NCBI RefSeq assembly: GCF_003429095.1 | Contig: NZ_QVTE01000029.1 | Coordinates: forward strand, 1-36,222 | Direction: 5' to 3' | DNA: 36,222 bases | Source: Peribacillus saganii | GTDB lineage: Bacteria; Bacillota; Bacilli; Bacillales; DSM-1321 | In this document: positions 24,017 to 32,904 of the stretch, piece by piece | Position numbering within the stretch: the first letter of the stretch is position 1 | How the letters are laid out: every line of letters starts with the position of its first letter | Translations under genes and position numbers: made by a program | The notes under the pieces: model-generated | Told to the model about the DNA's origin: nothing | The model's database searches: none | The model's input: the letters and a program-made list of their open reading frames with translations, nothing else

Positions 24017-26209
24017 ATGTCTAAAATACTAGTGCTGGCAGAGAAGCCTTCTGTTGGCCGTGATATAGCAAAAGTATTGAACTGCAATAAAAAAGGAAAT
24101 GGCTACTTTGAGGGAGATAAATATATAGTAACGTGGGCGCTGGGCCATCTTGTGACACTGGCAGATCCGGAAGCTTATGATGATAAGTACAAGTCGTGGA
24201 AACTTGAGGATCTGCCAATGCTTCCGCGTGAATTAAAGCTGGTCGTCATCAAGCAAACGGGTAAGCAGTTCCAGGCTGTGAAAGCCCAGCTTAGCCGTAA
24301 GGATGTCGGTTCGATCGTCATCGCAACAGATGCGGGCCGTGAAGGAGAGCTTGTGGCGCGCTGGATTCTTGAAAAAGCGAATGTAAAGAAACCGGTTAAG
24401 CGCCTGTGGATTTCCTCGGTGACGGATAAGGCGATCAAAGAAGGATTCAGCAAGCTTCGTGACGGCAGGGAATATGAAAATTTATATGCTTCTGCGGTAG
24501 CACGTGCGGAAGCGGACTGGATTGTTGGAATGAATGCAACCAGGGCACTCACCAGCAAATATAATGCCCAGCTTTCCGCAGGCCGTGTGCAGACTCCTGC
24601 ACTGGCGATGATTGCAAAAAGGGAAGAAGAAATAAAAAGCTTTAAACCAATGGACTATTTTGGAGTAACTGCTCTTTCCGATACTAAACTAAAATTGACA
24701 TGGCGGGACAGCAAAACCAATGACATTCGGACATTTGATAAGTCAGGGGCAGAACGAATTGCGGATTCTGTTAAAAGAAAATCGGCGGAAGTGGTCGAAG
24801 TTGACCGGACACGAAAGAAAAGCTATGCACCCGGCCTTTACGATTTAACGGAGCTGCAGCGGGATGCCAATAAGCTGTTTGGCTATTCCGCAAAGGAAAC
24901 ACTTTCGATTATGCAAAGGCTGTATGAAAGCCACAAAGTGTTAACATATCCTAGAACCGACTCACGCTACCTTTCGTCCGATCTAGTGGATACCCTGAAG
25001 GAACGGCTGCAGGCAATCAGTGTAAAGCCTTATAGCCCTTATGCAGCAAAAATTTTAAGAGCACCGATTAAAACAAATAAGTCGTTTGTGGATGATAAAA
25101 AGGTTTCTGACCATCATGCCATCATTCCAACTGAGCAATCACCGTTTATCAGTAAATTCAGCGATAAAGAGTGGAAGATATACGACTTAGTTGTGAAGCG
25201 CTTTTTAGCAGTTTTATACCCGCCGTTTGAATATGAGCAGACAACGATCAAGGCTAAAATTGCAGATGAGCACTTTGTGGCAAAGGGTAAGGTCGTCATC
25301 CATTCAGGCTGGAAAGAAATATATGATAACCATTATGATGAAGAAGAATCAAGGGATGGCCTGTCAGAACAGCTATTACCGAGTGTTAAAAAAGGGGATA
25401 GCATTCCTATCTCTGCTGTTAATGTAACAAACGGAGAAACAAAACCGCCTGAGCCATTTAATGAGGGCACGCTGTTATCTGCGATGGAAAATCCCTCACG
25501 TTTTATGAACCTGGAAAACAAAGATTTAGTGAAAACGCTTGGGGAAACAGGCGGAATCGGGACCGTTGCAACCCGGGCCGATATTATAGAAAAGCTGTTT
25601 AATTCCTTCTTGATTGAAAAGAAGGGCAAAGGAATCTTTATCACTTCCAAGGGCAAACAGCTGCTTGAACTAGTTCCGGAAGAACTGCAATCACCGGCTT
25701 TAACTGCTGAGTGGGAGCAAAAACTTACGGCTATTTCTAAAGGGAAGCTGCAAAAAAATGCCTTCATCCTTGACATGAGGAATTATGCAAAGGATGTTGT
25801 AACGGAAATTAAGAACAGCGGCAAGAAGTTTAAGCATGATAACGTGACAGGCACTAAATGTCCGGAATGCGGCAAGCTTATGCTGGAAGTGAACGGAAAG
25901 CGCGGAAAAATGCATGTATGCCAGGATAGAGAATGCGGCCATCGAAAAAACATTTCCCGATCTACAAATGCCAGATGCCCAAACTGCCATAAAAAACTGG
26001 AGCTTCGCGGCGAAGGAGAAGGCCAGATTTTTGTATGTAAATGCGGCCACCGTGAAAAACTTTCCTCCTTTACTAACAGAAAGCAAAAAGGCAAGAACCA
26101 TCAGGCTTCTAAACGGGATGTTTCGCAATACCTGAAACAGCAGAACAAGGATGAGCCGATCAATACAGCATTTGCGGATGCTCTGTCTAAATTAAAATTT
26201 GATAAATAA
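24017..26209 (+). CDS. topB: DNA topoisomerase III
   Basis: 730-residue type IA topoisomerase that decatenates DNA through single-strand passage; Bacillus TopB is 727 residues. The Toprim domain starts LVLAEKPSVGRDIA and has the acidic motif ATDAGREGELVARW. The catalytic tyrosine is in TYPRTDSRYL. The C-terminus carries two zinc ribbons, CPEC...CQDREC and CPNC...CKC, followed by a basic tail. ATG 24017 follows AAAGGATG. The gene is a single unit closed by a terminator at 26219. Confidence 0.96.
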   Translation: MSKILVLAEKPSVGRDIAKVLNCNKKGNGYFEGDKYIVTWALGHLVTLADPEAYDDKYKSWKLEDLPMLPRELKLVVIKQTGKQFQAVKAQLSRKDVGSIVIATDAGREGELVARWILEKANVKKPVKRLWISSVTDKAIKEGFSKLRDGREYENLYASAVARAEADWIVGMNATRALTSKYNAQLSAGRVQTPALAMIAKREEEIKSFKPMDYFGVTALSDTKLKLTWRDSKTNDIRTFDKSGAERIADSVKRKSAEVVEVDRTRKKSYAPGLYDLTELQRDANKLFGYSAKETLSIMQRLYESHKVLTYPRTDSRYLSSDLVDTLKERLQAISVKPYSPYAAKILRAPIKTNKSFVDDKKVSDHHAIIPTEQSPFISKFSDKEWKIYDLVVKRFLAVLYPPFEYEQTTIKAKIADEHFVAKGKVVIHSGWKEIYDNHYDEEESRDGLSEQLLPSVKKGDSIPISAVNVTNGETKPPEPFNEGTLLSAMENPSRFMNLENKDLVKTLGETGGIGTVATRADIIEKLFNSFLIEKKGKGIFITSKGKQLLELVPEELQSPALTAEWEQKLTAISKGKLQKNAFILDMRNYAKDVVTEIKNSGKKFKHDNVTGTKCPECGKLMLEVNGKRGKMHVCQDRECGHRKNISRSTNARCPNCHKKLELRGEGEGQIFVCKCGHREKLSSFTNRKQKGKNHQASKRDVSQYLKQQNKDEPINTAFADALSKLKFDK

Positions 26210-26218
26210 CCATATATG

Positions 26219-26262
26219 AAGCTGACTCAATATCTTAATTTGGGTCAGCCTTTCTTTTTTTC
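26219..26262 (+). terminator. Terminator after topB
   Basis: AGCTGAC at about 26220-26226 pairs with GTCAGC(C) at 26244-26250, followed by a T-rich run to 26261. It lies about 10 bp after the stop. Confidence 0.7.
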
Positions 26263-26296
26263 GGCATCATTTGTGTTGTTTGCCTTTATATGACTG

Positions 26297-26325
26297 TTCA
26301 GACCACTATGGATGGATGTTATAAT
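26297..26325 (+). promoter_or_regulatory. Candidate promoter of the envelope-lipid operon
   Basis: TTCAGA (26297-26302) and a consensus TATAAT (26320-26325), 17 bp apart, with a TG one base before the -10 (extended -10). It lies 76 bp before the first gene of the operon. Confidence 0.55.
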
Positions 26326-26400
26326 GTATACTGGGTTTATTGTGGGAAATCACAAAAAGCTTGTTTGCTTGTTTAAAAAACAGGGGAAAGGAATGACAAG

Positions 26401-27126
26401 ATGGATTGGATGTTAGCAATTCTTATATTCATTTTACTATTTCTTTGTTATTCCGTTATACCTACGGTTTTAATCCGCAGGAGCGGTTTAAATATAGTTA
26501 AAAACTTTAACCAAAAACAAGCGGTTGTCCTGACCTTTGATGATGGTCCCAACCCTGTATATACAGAGCAGCTTCTTGATGTTTTAAAAAAGTATCAAGT
26601 AAAGGCTACATTTTTTGTTTTAGGTAGCAGGGTTGATCAGTATCCGGAAATTGTAAAACGGATGCATAGGGAAGGCCATACAATCGGTATCCATCATTAC
26701 CGTCATGTATCCAGCTGGTTACTGTCACCTTTAGGGTTGCGAAATCAGTTAATACGGACAGAGAAGGCGATATACAGCTGCATTCAAGAATATCCGGATT
26801 TTTACCGGCCGCCTTGGGGGCATTTTAATTTAGCAACTTTATTTATGGCAAAAAAATACCGGCTGATTATGTGGTCGGATATATTCAGTGATTGGAGAAT
26901 AGATGTATGTAAGAGTACACTTCTTCAAAAGCTAACAGCAGTAACAGCAGAAGGCTCTATCCTGTTGCTTCATGACTGCGGCAAGACGTTAGGGGCCCAA
27001 GAGGAAGCACCGAGATATATGATTGAAAGCCTGGAAACTTATCTTAAAGAGAGCAAGCAAAAAGGCATTCATTTTATTTCGCTGAGAGATCAATTCAAAG
27101 AAAGTGAAGAAATAGTCGCGTTATGA
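26401..27126 (+). CDS. Membrane-anchored polysaccharide deacetylase (NodB type)
   Basis: 241-residue protein with one N-terminal membrane helix (about 4-24) and a carbohydrate esterase 4 domain outside the membrane. Catalytic motifs are TFDDGP (45-50, Asp47/Asp48), the metal-binding HHYRH (His98 and His102), RPPWG, and LLHDC near the end. RPPWG replaces the commoner RPPYG. Members remove acetyl groups from GlcNAc in peptidoglycan or from lipid-linked sugars. Its overlap with the DedA gene and the lipid glycosyltransferase that follows points to a membrane glycolipid rather than bulk peptidoglycan. That is inference. Confidence 0.88.
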   Translation: MDWMLAILIFILLFLCYSVIPTVLIRRSGLNIVKNFNQKQAVVLTFDDGPNPVYTEQLLDVLKKYQVKATFFVLGSRVDQYPEIVKRMHREGHTIGIHHYRHVSSWLLSPLGLRNQLIRTEKAIYSCIQEYPDFYRPPWGHFNLATLFMAKKYRLIMWSDIFSDWRIDVCKSTLLQKLTAVTAEGSILLLHDCGKTLGAQEEAPRYMIESLETYLKESKQKGIHFISLRDQFKESEEIVAL

Positions 27127-27731
27127 ATATGGACGTCTTGTTAGGCTATATCGATGTGTATGGATATGCTATCATATTTCTCTTTTTATTTCTGGGAATC
27201 GTGGGGATCCCCGCTCCGGAAGAATCGCTGTTATTCCTGATTGGAATACTGGCAATTAACGATAAATTGTCCCTTACTACCGCTGCTTTGTGTGCCTGGG
27301 CCGGAGCATTTGTCGGGATGGCAGCTGCGTATGCATGCGGTAGGTATGTTGGCTATCCCTTTATCACTAAATATGGAAAGTATGTTGGTATTACGGAAGA
27401 ACGATGGCTGCGGACGAAGGAGAAATACACAGGGAACGTGAAAAAAACGGTCATACTTGGATTTTATCTTCCAGGATTAAGACAGATCAGCCCTTATTTT
27501 GCCGGCATAAGCAGAGTATCGTTTGGTATGTTCATTCTTTACTCTTTTTTAGGATCTATTTTTTGGACGTTGCCATTTATACTCGGAGGCTATTATGCAG
27601 GGAGCTTGTTTGATATCAATCCAAATTATGTTCCTTATGTAGGGGTTGGATTATTAATCCTGTTTTGTCTGTACAGCCTTATCAAATACTTCCGTGGAAA
27701 AAAAGAAAAAAAATCAGAAGGTGTTCATTGA
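27123..27731 (+). CDS. DedA family membrane protein
   Basis: 202-residue polytopic protein of the DedA/VTT (SNARE-associated) family. Visible marks are GIVGIPAPEESLLFLIGIL near the N-terminus and FYLPGLRQISPYFAGISRV in the middle, which hold the family's conserved Pro, Arg and Gly. Some DedA members move lipid carriers such as undecaprenyl phosphate or phospholipids across the membrane. It starts inside the deacetylase gene (4-bp overlap) and its stop overlaps the ATG of the glycosyltransferase, so the three are translationally coupled. Confidence 0.9.
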   Translation: MNMDVLLGYIDVYGYAIIFLFLFLGIVGIPAPEESLLFLIGILAINDKLSLTTAALCAWAGAFVGMAAAYACGRYVGYPFITKYGKYVGITEERWLRTKEKYTGNVKKTVILGFYLPGLRQISPYFAGISRVSFGMFILYSFLGSIFWTLPFILGGYYAGSLFDINPNYVPYVGVGLLILFCLYSLIKYFRGKKEKKSEGVH

Positions 27732-28864
27732 TGAAGGTTCTTGTATGTTCTTTATTCCAATTTCCGAACGGACATCTAAAAGTGGCTGAAGCAATACAGG
27801 AAAGCATCAGCAAGGAGTATGTCAATGCTGAAATTAAGATTGTGGATTTCTTGGGCTATTGCAATTGGAATTTAGAGAAGTTTGTTTCCGCTCTATATCT
27901 TACTTGCATTAACAAATCGCCTTCCGTTTACAGGTCTTTATATAAAAACATTATGTACAGTGAAGACAGCAGCAAGCTGCAGATGCAATTCCCATTTATA
28001 TCGCTTTATTTTGAGCAAAAGATGAAGCAGCTAATCAGTAAAGAAGAACCAACGTTAATAGTTTGTTCCCATTCTTTTCCTTCAAAAATGATTGGAAAGC
28101 TAAAAGAAAAAGGGATTATATCAGATGTTCCGGCGGTAAACGTTTATACCGATTTCTTTATTAACGATATTTGGGCAAAACACCCAATCCAATATCATCT
28201 AGTACCGCATAATAAGGCTAAAGAAACCCTGATAACTAAGCACGGCATAAAGGAAGAAAATGTGTTTGTTACTGGTATTCCAATCAGTGATTCTTTTAAT
28301 CAAACCATCTCCAAGAAAGATAAGCGGACAAAGCATGTATTGGTGGCCGGCGGGAATAACGGCCTTTTTAAATCAAGTGAGCTTGTTAAGATGCTTGAGA
28401 GCAATCCGGAGATAACCTTCACCGTTTTATGCGGAAAGAATAGAGAGTTATATGACAGGTTAAGCAGTTTGAATTTGCCTCATATCCAGCCTAGAGGGTA
28501 TATTGATTCATCGGCTGAATTAAATGATCTTTACGGAGAAGTGGATGCAATTCTCACAAAACCTGGCGGCGTAACAATTAGTGAGGCCCTTCAAAAGAAA
28601 GTACCGATCATCATTCATAATTCTCTGCCAGGACAAGAAGAGGTCAATTTAAAATTCTTGCAGGAGCAGGGAATAGTAAGGGCCAGTTCTTCCAATCAAT
28701 TAATTGAAGAAGTGAATTCTTTAGTTTTTAATGATGACGAGCGGACAGCGATGAAGTTAAAGATGGAGCGTTACCTTGAGGAAATATCATATAATTATAC
28801 GGATGCGATTTCTTATATTATCCAAAAGGAAGTCTCACAGGACTTAGTAAGATCAACTAGTTAA
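27731..28864 (+). CDS. MGDG synthase/UgtP-type glycosyltransferase
   Basis: 377-residue GT28-type enzyme with an MGDG-synthase N-terminal domain (MKVLVCSLFQFPNGHLKVAE; the H-x-K-x-A segment is conserved) and a nucleotide-sugar binding C-terminal domain (LTKPGGVTISEAL). Relatives such as UgtP add glucose to diacylglycerol. The start is ATG 27731, which overlaps the DedA stop (TGATG) and follows AGAAGG; the frame is open further upstream inside dedA, but that part is not homologous. It is the third gene of the deacetylase-DedA-glycosyltransferase operon. The acceptor lipid is not known. Confidence 0.87.
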   Translation: MKVLVCSLFQFPNGHLKVAEAIQESISKEYVNAEIKIVDFLGYCNWNLEKFVSALYLTCINKSPSVYRSLYKNIMYSEDSSKLQMQFPFISLYFEQKMKQLISKEEPTLIVCSHSFPSKMIGKLKEKGIISDVPAVNVYTDFFINDIWAKHPIQYHLVPHNKAKETLITKHGIKEENVFVTGIPISDSFNQTISKKDKRTKHVLVAGGNNGLFKSSELVKMLESNPEITFTVLCGKNRELYDRLSSLNLPHIQPRGYIDSSAELNDLYGEVDAILTKPGGVTISEALQKKVPIIIHNSLPGQEEVNLKFLQEQGIVRASSSNQLIEEVNSLVFNDDERTAMKLKMERYLEEISYNYTDAISYIIQKEVSQDLVRSTS

Positions 28865-28900
28865 TGGTAATTAGCACGGGGAAGCATGGGGGACTATTTA

Positions 28901-29374
28901 ATGTCGGGGAAAACCAACGCAATCCGATTACTTGATTCGGAAAAGATTGCTTATCAGATGATGGAATATGAAAATAAAGATGGCAAGATTGACGGTGTCT
29001 CGGTTGCAGCCAAGGTTGGCAAGGATCCGAAAATGGTTTATAAGACACTGGTTACGCAGCATCTGCAGTCTCTTTATGTTTTTGTTATTCCAGTTGAACA
29101 GGAGCTCGACTTGAAAAAAGCGGCCAAAGCAGCTGGGGAAAAAAAGCTTGATATGCTGCCTGTAAAGGATATTCAAAAGTTCACCGGCTATATTCGGGGC
29201 GGGTGTTCACCAGTTGGAATGAAAAAGCTTTTTCCTACCTTCATCGATCAGCAGGCGAGAGAATTACATACGATTATTGTCAGCGGCGGCAGGATCGGTG
29301 TCCAGATTGAACTGGACGTGGGTGATTTGCAAGAAGTCACTAATGCTATGCTTACAGAACTGGTAAAGCAGTAG
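28901..29374 (+). CDS. YbaK/EbsC-type aminoacyl-tRNA deacylase
   Basis: 157-residue single-domain protein of the INS/YbaK superfamily, which trims mischarged tRNAs (typically Cys-tRNA-Pro). The conserved Lys of DPKMVYKTLVT and the later segment GYIRGGCSPVGMKK, a family hallmark, are intact. ATG 28901 follows GGGGGA and gives the usual family length; the ATG at 28886 has no ribosome binding site. It follows the envelope operon by 36 bp and may be co-transcribed with it. Confidence 0.9.
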   Translation: MSGKTNAIRLLDSEKIAYQMMEYENKDGKIDGVSVAAKVGKDPKMVYKTLVTQHLQSLYVFVIPVEQELDLKKAAKAAGEKKLDMLPVKDIQKFTGYIRGGCSPVGMKKLFPTFIDQQARELHTIIVSGGRIGVQIELDVGDLQEVTNAMLTELVKQ

Positions 29375-29431
29375 GAAGCGCGATCAGCCATTTCAGCAGA
29401 AAGATCTCGTCATTCAGTTTACATATGAACA

Positions 29432-29466
29432 AAAAATAAGCACCTGTTCCCGGATGCTTATTTTTA
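29432..29466 (+). terminator. Terminator after the YbaK-type gene
   Basis: AAAAATAAGCA pairs with TGCTTATTTTT (29455-29465) and the T run continues the hairpin. It ends transcription of the operon region before the repeat. Confidence 0.78.
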
Positions 29467-29513
29467 TTGTATAAAAGGTAAGTGTTGTTATGACTCAATT
29501 AACGGAGCCATGC

Positions 29514-29710
29514 CTAGCTCTAGCGTTCAGCAACTTTTTCACGTAGGAAAACTAAAGCAACTTTTTTTCGAAAGGCATTTAAAGCCCTGGTGCCAGGATA
29601 GAAAAAGAACACTTCGGCAGCCTCACATCGTAAGAATTAAATCGCACATGTGTGCGGCCATGGCGATATTAGCCGTTCTTCCTCTAAACATAGCGCCTGC
29701 GCTTTTTTCT
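29514..29710 (+). repeat. Dispersed hairpin repeat element, degenerate copy
   Basis: Starts CTAGCTCTAGCG and carries a CACGTAGGAAAACTAAAG block. It has an inner CGCAC/GTGCG hairpin next to GCGATATTAGCCGTTCTTCC and ends GCGCCTGCGCTTTTTTCT. The block order matches the copies at 23402 and 35232, but with more divergence. No gene was found in the rest of 29375-29793. Confidence 0.7.
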
Positions 29711-29793
29711 AAAATTAGGCATTCACCTATACAAACCCTGCCGCATATTCTGTGTTAGGTAGACTTAACAACAGATAGGGAGTGTGGTGGAGG

Positions 29794-30900
29794 GTGGCTG
29801 GAAAAATCAAACACTATTATGCAGGTGGCAATACATCCCGCGGCTTTTATAGTTTATATGAATCAAATCTGCAGGGACTGGAAAAAATATTTATCTTAAA
29901 GGGTGGTCCCGGGACCGGGAAATCCACATTAATGAGGACTATTGGACTGGAATGGCGGGATAAAGGCTTTGACATCGAATTTATGCACTGCTCATCTGAT
30001 AACCATTCAATCGATGGTGTTATCATTCCAAAACTAAAATTAGGAATAGTCGATGGTACGGCCCCTCATGTAATCGAACCAAATGCCCCTGGAGCGATCG
30101 AAGAGTATGTAAATCTGGGTGCCGCCTGGAATGCTGACCAGCTTGCTTTAAAAAAGGATGAAATATGCCAGTATACCTTAAAGATAAGCAGTGAATTTGC
30201 GTCAGCTTATGCAGCATTTGCAGAGGCATTGAGGATTCATGATGATTGGGAAAAAATTTATATCGAAAATATGGATTTTGTAAAAGCAGACCGGCTTGGA
30301 GAGAAGATTTTAAAGGAGCTTTTCGGTGAAATTGCCCTCAATAAAAAGGCTGATGTCCGCCACCGCTTTTTAGGGGCTGCTACTCCTCAGGGGGCATGTG
30401 ATTTTGTGCCTAATTTAACGGAAGGACTCAGTAAGCGCTACTTTGTTAAAGGCCGTGCAGGCACAGGGAAATCGACGATTCTGAAGAAAGTAGCGGCACA
30501 AGCGGAGAGCAGAGGGTTTGATACGGAGATATACCATTGTGGTTTCGATCCGCACAGCCTTGATATGGTCATTGTCAGAGAGCTTGGCATTGCCATTTTT
30601 GACAGTACGGCTCCACATGAATATTTCCCAAGCCGGGAAGGCGATGAAATCATTGATGTCTACAGCGCGGCAGTAACACCAGGGACGGATGAAAAATTTG
30701 CAGAAGAAATCAAAATCATTTCCTCGAGGTATCGAGCAAAGATGAAAGAAGCAACGGCATTTTTGGCCGCTGCCAAAGCCCTGCATGATGAGCTTGAGGA
30801 AATATATAAGGCGGCAATGGATTTCAGTAAGGTTGGGGAAATCACGGAAGAAATCAGGGAGAAGATTGAAAAGCTCGCAAGTGTAACTTCATCTGTATAA
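29794..30900 (+). CDS. Duplicated P-loop ATPase of unknown function (PRK06851-like)
   Basis: 368-residue protein with two copies of a P-loop NTPase module. The first has Walker A KGGPGTGKST and the second GRAGTGKST. After each comes the same pattern: GFDIEFMHCSSDNHSIDGVI against GFDTEIYHCGFDPHSLDMVI, then a DGTAPH or DSTAPH motif. The family is found mostly in Firmicutes and has no established role; a nucleotide-dependent chaperone or kinase-like function is only a guess. The GTG at 29794 is preferred because family members begin MAGK; the frame is open to GTG 29782. The terminator at 30954 follows. Confidence 0.85.
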   Translation: MAGKIKHYYAGGNTSRGFYSLYESNLQGLEKIFILKGGPGTGKSTLMRTIGLEWRDKGFDIEFMHCSSDNHSIDGVIIPKLKLGIVDGTAPHVIEPNAPGAIEEYVNLGAAWNADQLALKKDEICQYTLKISSEFASAYAAFAEALRIHDDWEKIYIENMDFVKADRLGEKILKELFGEIALNKKADVRHRFLGAATPQGACDFVPNLTEGLSKRYFVKGRAGTGKSTILKKVAAQAESRGFDTEIYHCGFDPHSLDMVIVRELGIAIFDSTAPHEYFPSREGDEIIDVYSAAVTPGTDEKFAEEIKIISSRYRAKMKEATAFLAAAKALHDELEEIYKAAMDFSKVGEITEEIREKIEKLASVTSSV

Positions 30901-30953
30901 AGGATAGGTAATACGTCGATTGCCTGACCCTCAAAAGTGAATTTTAGCAAAAT

Positions 30954-30985
30954 AAAGAAGGCTGGACAGAATCCAGCCTTCTTTA
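30954..30985 (+). terminator. Terminator after the duplicated ATPase gene
   Basis: AAAGAAGGCTGGA pairs perfectly with TCCAGCCTTCTTT around a 5-nt loop, 53 bp after the stop, followed by further T-rich sequence. Confidence 0.88.
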
Positions 30986-31162
30986 CATTTTTCTTTACAG
31001 AAATTTTACTCTATCTGGAAACGCTTTTATTTTTCATTTCAAAAACAAGAACAGTAAAATAGTGATAATGGGAAATGGTATAACAGTATCCATTTTTCCC
31101 TGCTTCGCAATGAATAGAAAAAACCCCAATGAAATGAAAGATTGATAAAGGAGCTTTATATT

Positions 31163-32140
31163 ATGAAGAAAATACCTCTAGAAAAGCGTAATGTTTCTGC
31201 CAGCCGGATCATCCTGGGATGTATGGGTTTGGGCGGTACCTGGGATAATAGCTCAGCATCAAGTGAAGAAGTTTTAAAAGCTGAACGGGCCATCGATGCA
31301 GCGCTTGAATCGGGAATGACGATGTTTGACCATGCAGATATTTATAAAAGGGGAAAGGCCGAAGAAGTATTTGGCCAAGTTCTGCAATCCCGTCCAGGGC
31401 TAAGGGAGAAAATTATTATTCAAAGCAAGTGCGGAATTCGTTTCGCGGATGAGGCTGCTCCGGGACGATACGATTTTTCAAAAGGGCATATTCTTAATTC
31501 TGTAGATGGAATACTGCAAAGGCTGTCCATTGAATACCTGGATATCCTGCTTCTGCACCGTCCTGATCCGTTAATGGAACCGGAAGAGGTGGCCGATGCG
31601 TTCCTTCAGCTGAAATCTTCAGGAAAGGTACGCCATTTTGGCGTTTCCAACATGAATAAAGGGCAGGTTGAACTTATACAAGCCTACTCAGAACAACCAA
31701 TGATCATAAATCAGCTGGAAATGAGCTTAAACAAATTGGACTGGGTTGACCAAGGTGTGTCTGTCAATCAAGCAGCAGGCAAAGCTTCTTATTTCGCTGA
31801 TGGGTTAATGGAATTCAGCATGATGAATGATATTCAAATCCAGGCCTGGTCTCCTTTAGCCAAGGGGGTATTTACCGGCCATGACTCCAGCCAGCTTTCA
31901 GAGGCTGAATCAGAAACTAGAGCTTTGGTGAAGCAAATGGCTGCTGATAAAGAAACAACAGAAGAAGCGATTGTCCTTGGCTGGCTCATGCGCCACCCGG
32001 CAAAAATTCAGCCAGTTATTGGCACTACAGATCCAGAGCGGATTAAGAACTGCGGGGACGCCGTGCGACAATCCGAAATCATGACCCGTGAAGAATGGTA
32101 CCGCCTCTATGTGTCTGCAAGAGGCAACAAGCTGCCATGA
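31163..32140 (+). CDS. Aldo/keto reductase
   Basis: 325-residue NADPH-dependent oxidoreductase with the aldo/keto reductase barrel. The catalytic set is visible: Asp and Tyr in MFDHADIYKRG, Lys in IIQSKCG, His in ILLLHRPDP. It resembles E. coli YdhF. The ATG at 31163 is chosen because AAAGGAG lies at 31147-31153. The substrate is unknown. It is first in a likely four-gene operon, with 16 bp to the next gene. Confidence 0.9.
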   Translation: MKKIPLEKRNVSASRIILGCMGLGGTWDNSSASSEEVLKAERAIDAALESGMTMFDHADIYKRGKAEEVFGQVLQSRPGLREKIIIQSKCGIRFADEAAPGRYDFSKGHILNSVDGILQRLSIEYLDILLLHRPDPLMEPEEVADAFLQLKSSGKVRHFGVSNMNKGQVELIQAYSEQPMIINQLEMSLNKLDWVDQGVSVNQAAGKASYFADGLMEFSMMNDIQIQAWSPLAKGVFTGHDSSQLSEAESETRALVKQMAADKETTEEAIVLGWLMRHPAKIQPVIGTTDPERIKNCGDAVRQSEIMTREEWYRLYVSARGNKLP

Positions 32141-32156
32141 TATAGGAGGATATTCC

Positions 32157-32819
32157 TTGAAAGAATCTGAACAGTTATTTTTTCTCTTTGAGGCCAATCG
32201 GAATAGAGAAAACGCTGGCCCAATGTCTGCCTATATGAAGAATCACTTTCCGTTTCTTGGGATAAAGTCACCGGATAGGCGAATCCTTATGACCCAGTTT
32301 TTTCGGGATACTGGGATATTGAAAAAACCTTTTTCCGAGGCCTTTGTGAGGGAGCTCTGGTCTTATCCGGAGAGAGAGCTGCAATATGCCGCTATGGACT
32401 ACATGATGAAATACGCCAAAAAACTTGAAAAGGGATATATCAGTCTATTGAAGGAGCTAATAGAGCAGAAGTCTTGGTGGGATAGCGTGGATGCGATCGC
32501 ATCCAATTTAGTTGGCTCCATCGCCGCTAAATATCCTGAATTAATGGATGAGTATATCGAACATTGGTCTAAGCATGAAAATATGTGGCTGCGCCGAACT
32601 GCTATCCTTTTTCAGCTTAAGTATAAGGAAAAGACTGATGAAGAGAGGCTGTACCGGTATATTCTCCGGAACGCAGACAGCGGGGAGTTTTTCATCCAAA
32701 AATCAATTGGCTGGGCACTTAGGGAATATTCAAAAACAAACCCGGAGTCTGTCAGGGCATTTATTGAATCCCATTCTTTGGCTAAACTGAGTGTCAGAGA
32801 AGGCAGCAAATATATCTAA
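32157..32819 (+). CDS. AlkD-like DNA alkylation repair protein
   Basis: 220-residue all-helical HEAT-repeat DNA glycosylase of the AlkD family, which removes alkylated bases such as 7-methylguanine and 3-methyladenine. The DNA-contacting residues known from B. cereus AlkD are present: WWDSVDAIA (Trp and catalytic Asp) and WLRRTAILF (Arg). TTG 32157 is chosen because AGGAGG lies at 32144-32149; the frame continues upstream into the aldo/keto reductase gene, but that text is not homologous. It is second in the operon. Confidence 0.9.
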   Translation: MKESEQLFFLFEANRNRENAGPMSAYMKNHFPFLGIKSPDRRILMTQFFRDTGILKKPFSEAFVRELWSYPERELQYAAMDYMMKYAKKLEKGYISLLKELIEQKSWWDSVDAIASNLVGSIAAKYPELMDEYIEHWSKHENMWLRRTAILFQLKYKEKTDEERLYRYILRNADSGEFFIQKSIGWALREYSKTNPESVRAFIESHSLAKLSVREGSKYI

Positions 32820-32904
32820 GCGTGTGCCGAGTGAGAGCCTCCCAGCCAACAAAAGAGACATAATTTGTTACAATGGGAAAAACAACAAGAAGAGGTGCAG
32901 GTTT

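Noticed and set aside
29510..29758. 82-codon frame starting MPSSSVQQL
   Set aside because: It lies inside a degenerate dispersed repeat and has no recognisable family or good ribosome binding site.
32088..32156. Upstream extension of the AlkD-like frame
   Set aside because: It overlaps the end of the aldo/keto reductase gene, and the strong AGGAGG at 32144 supports the TTG at 32157.
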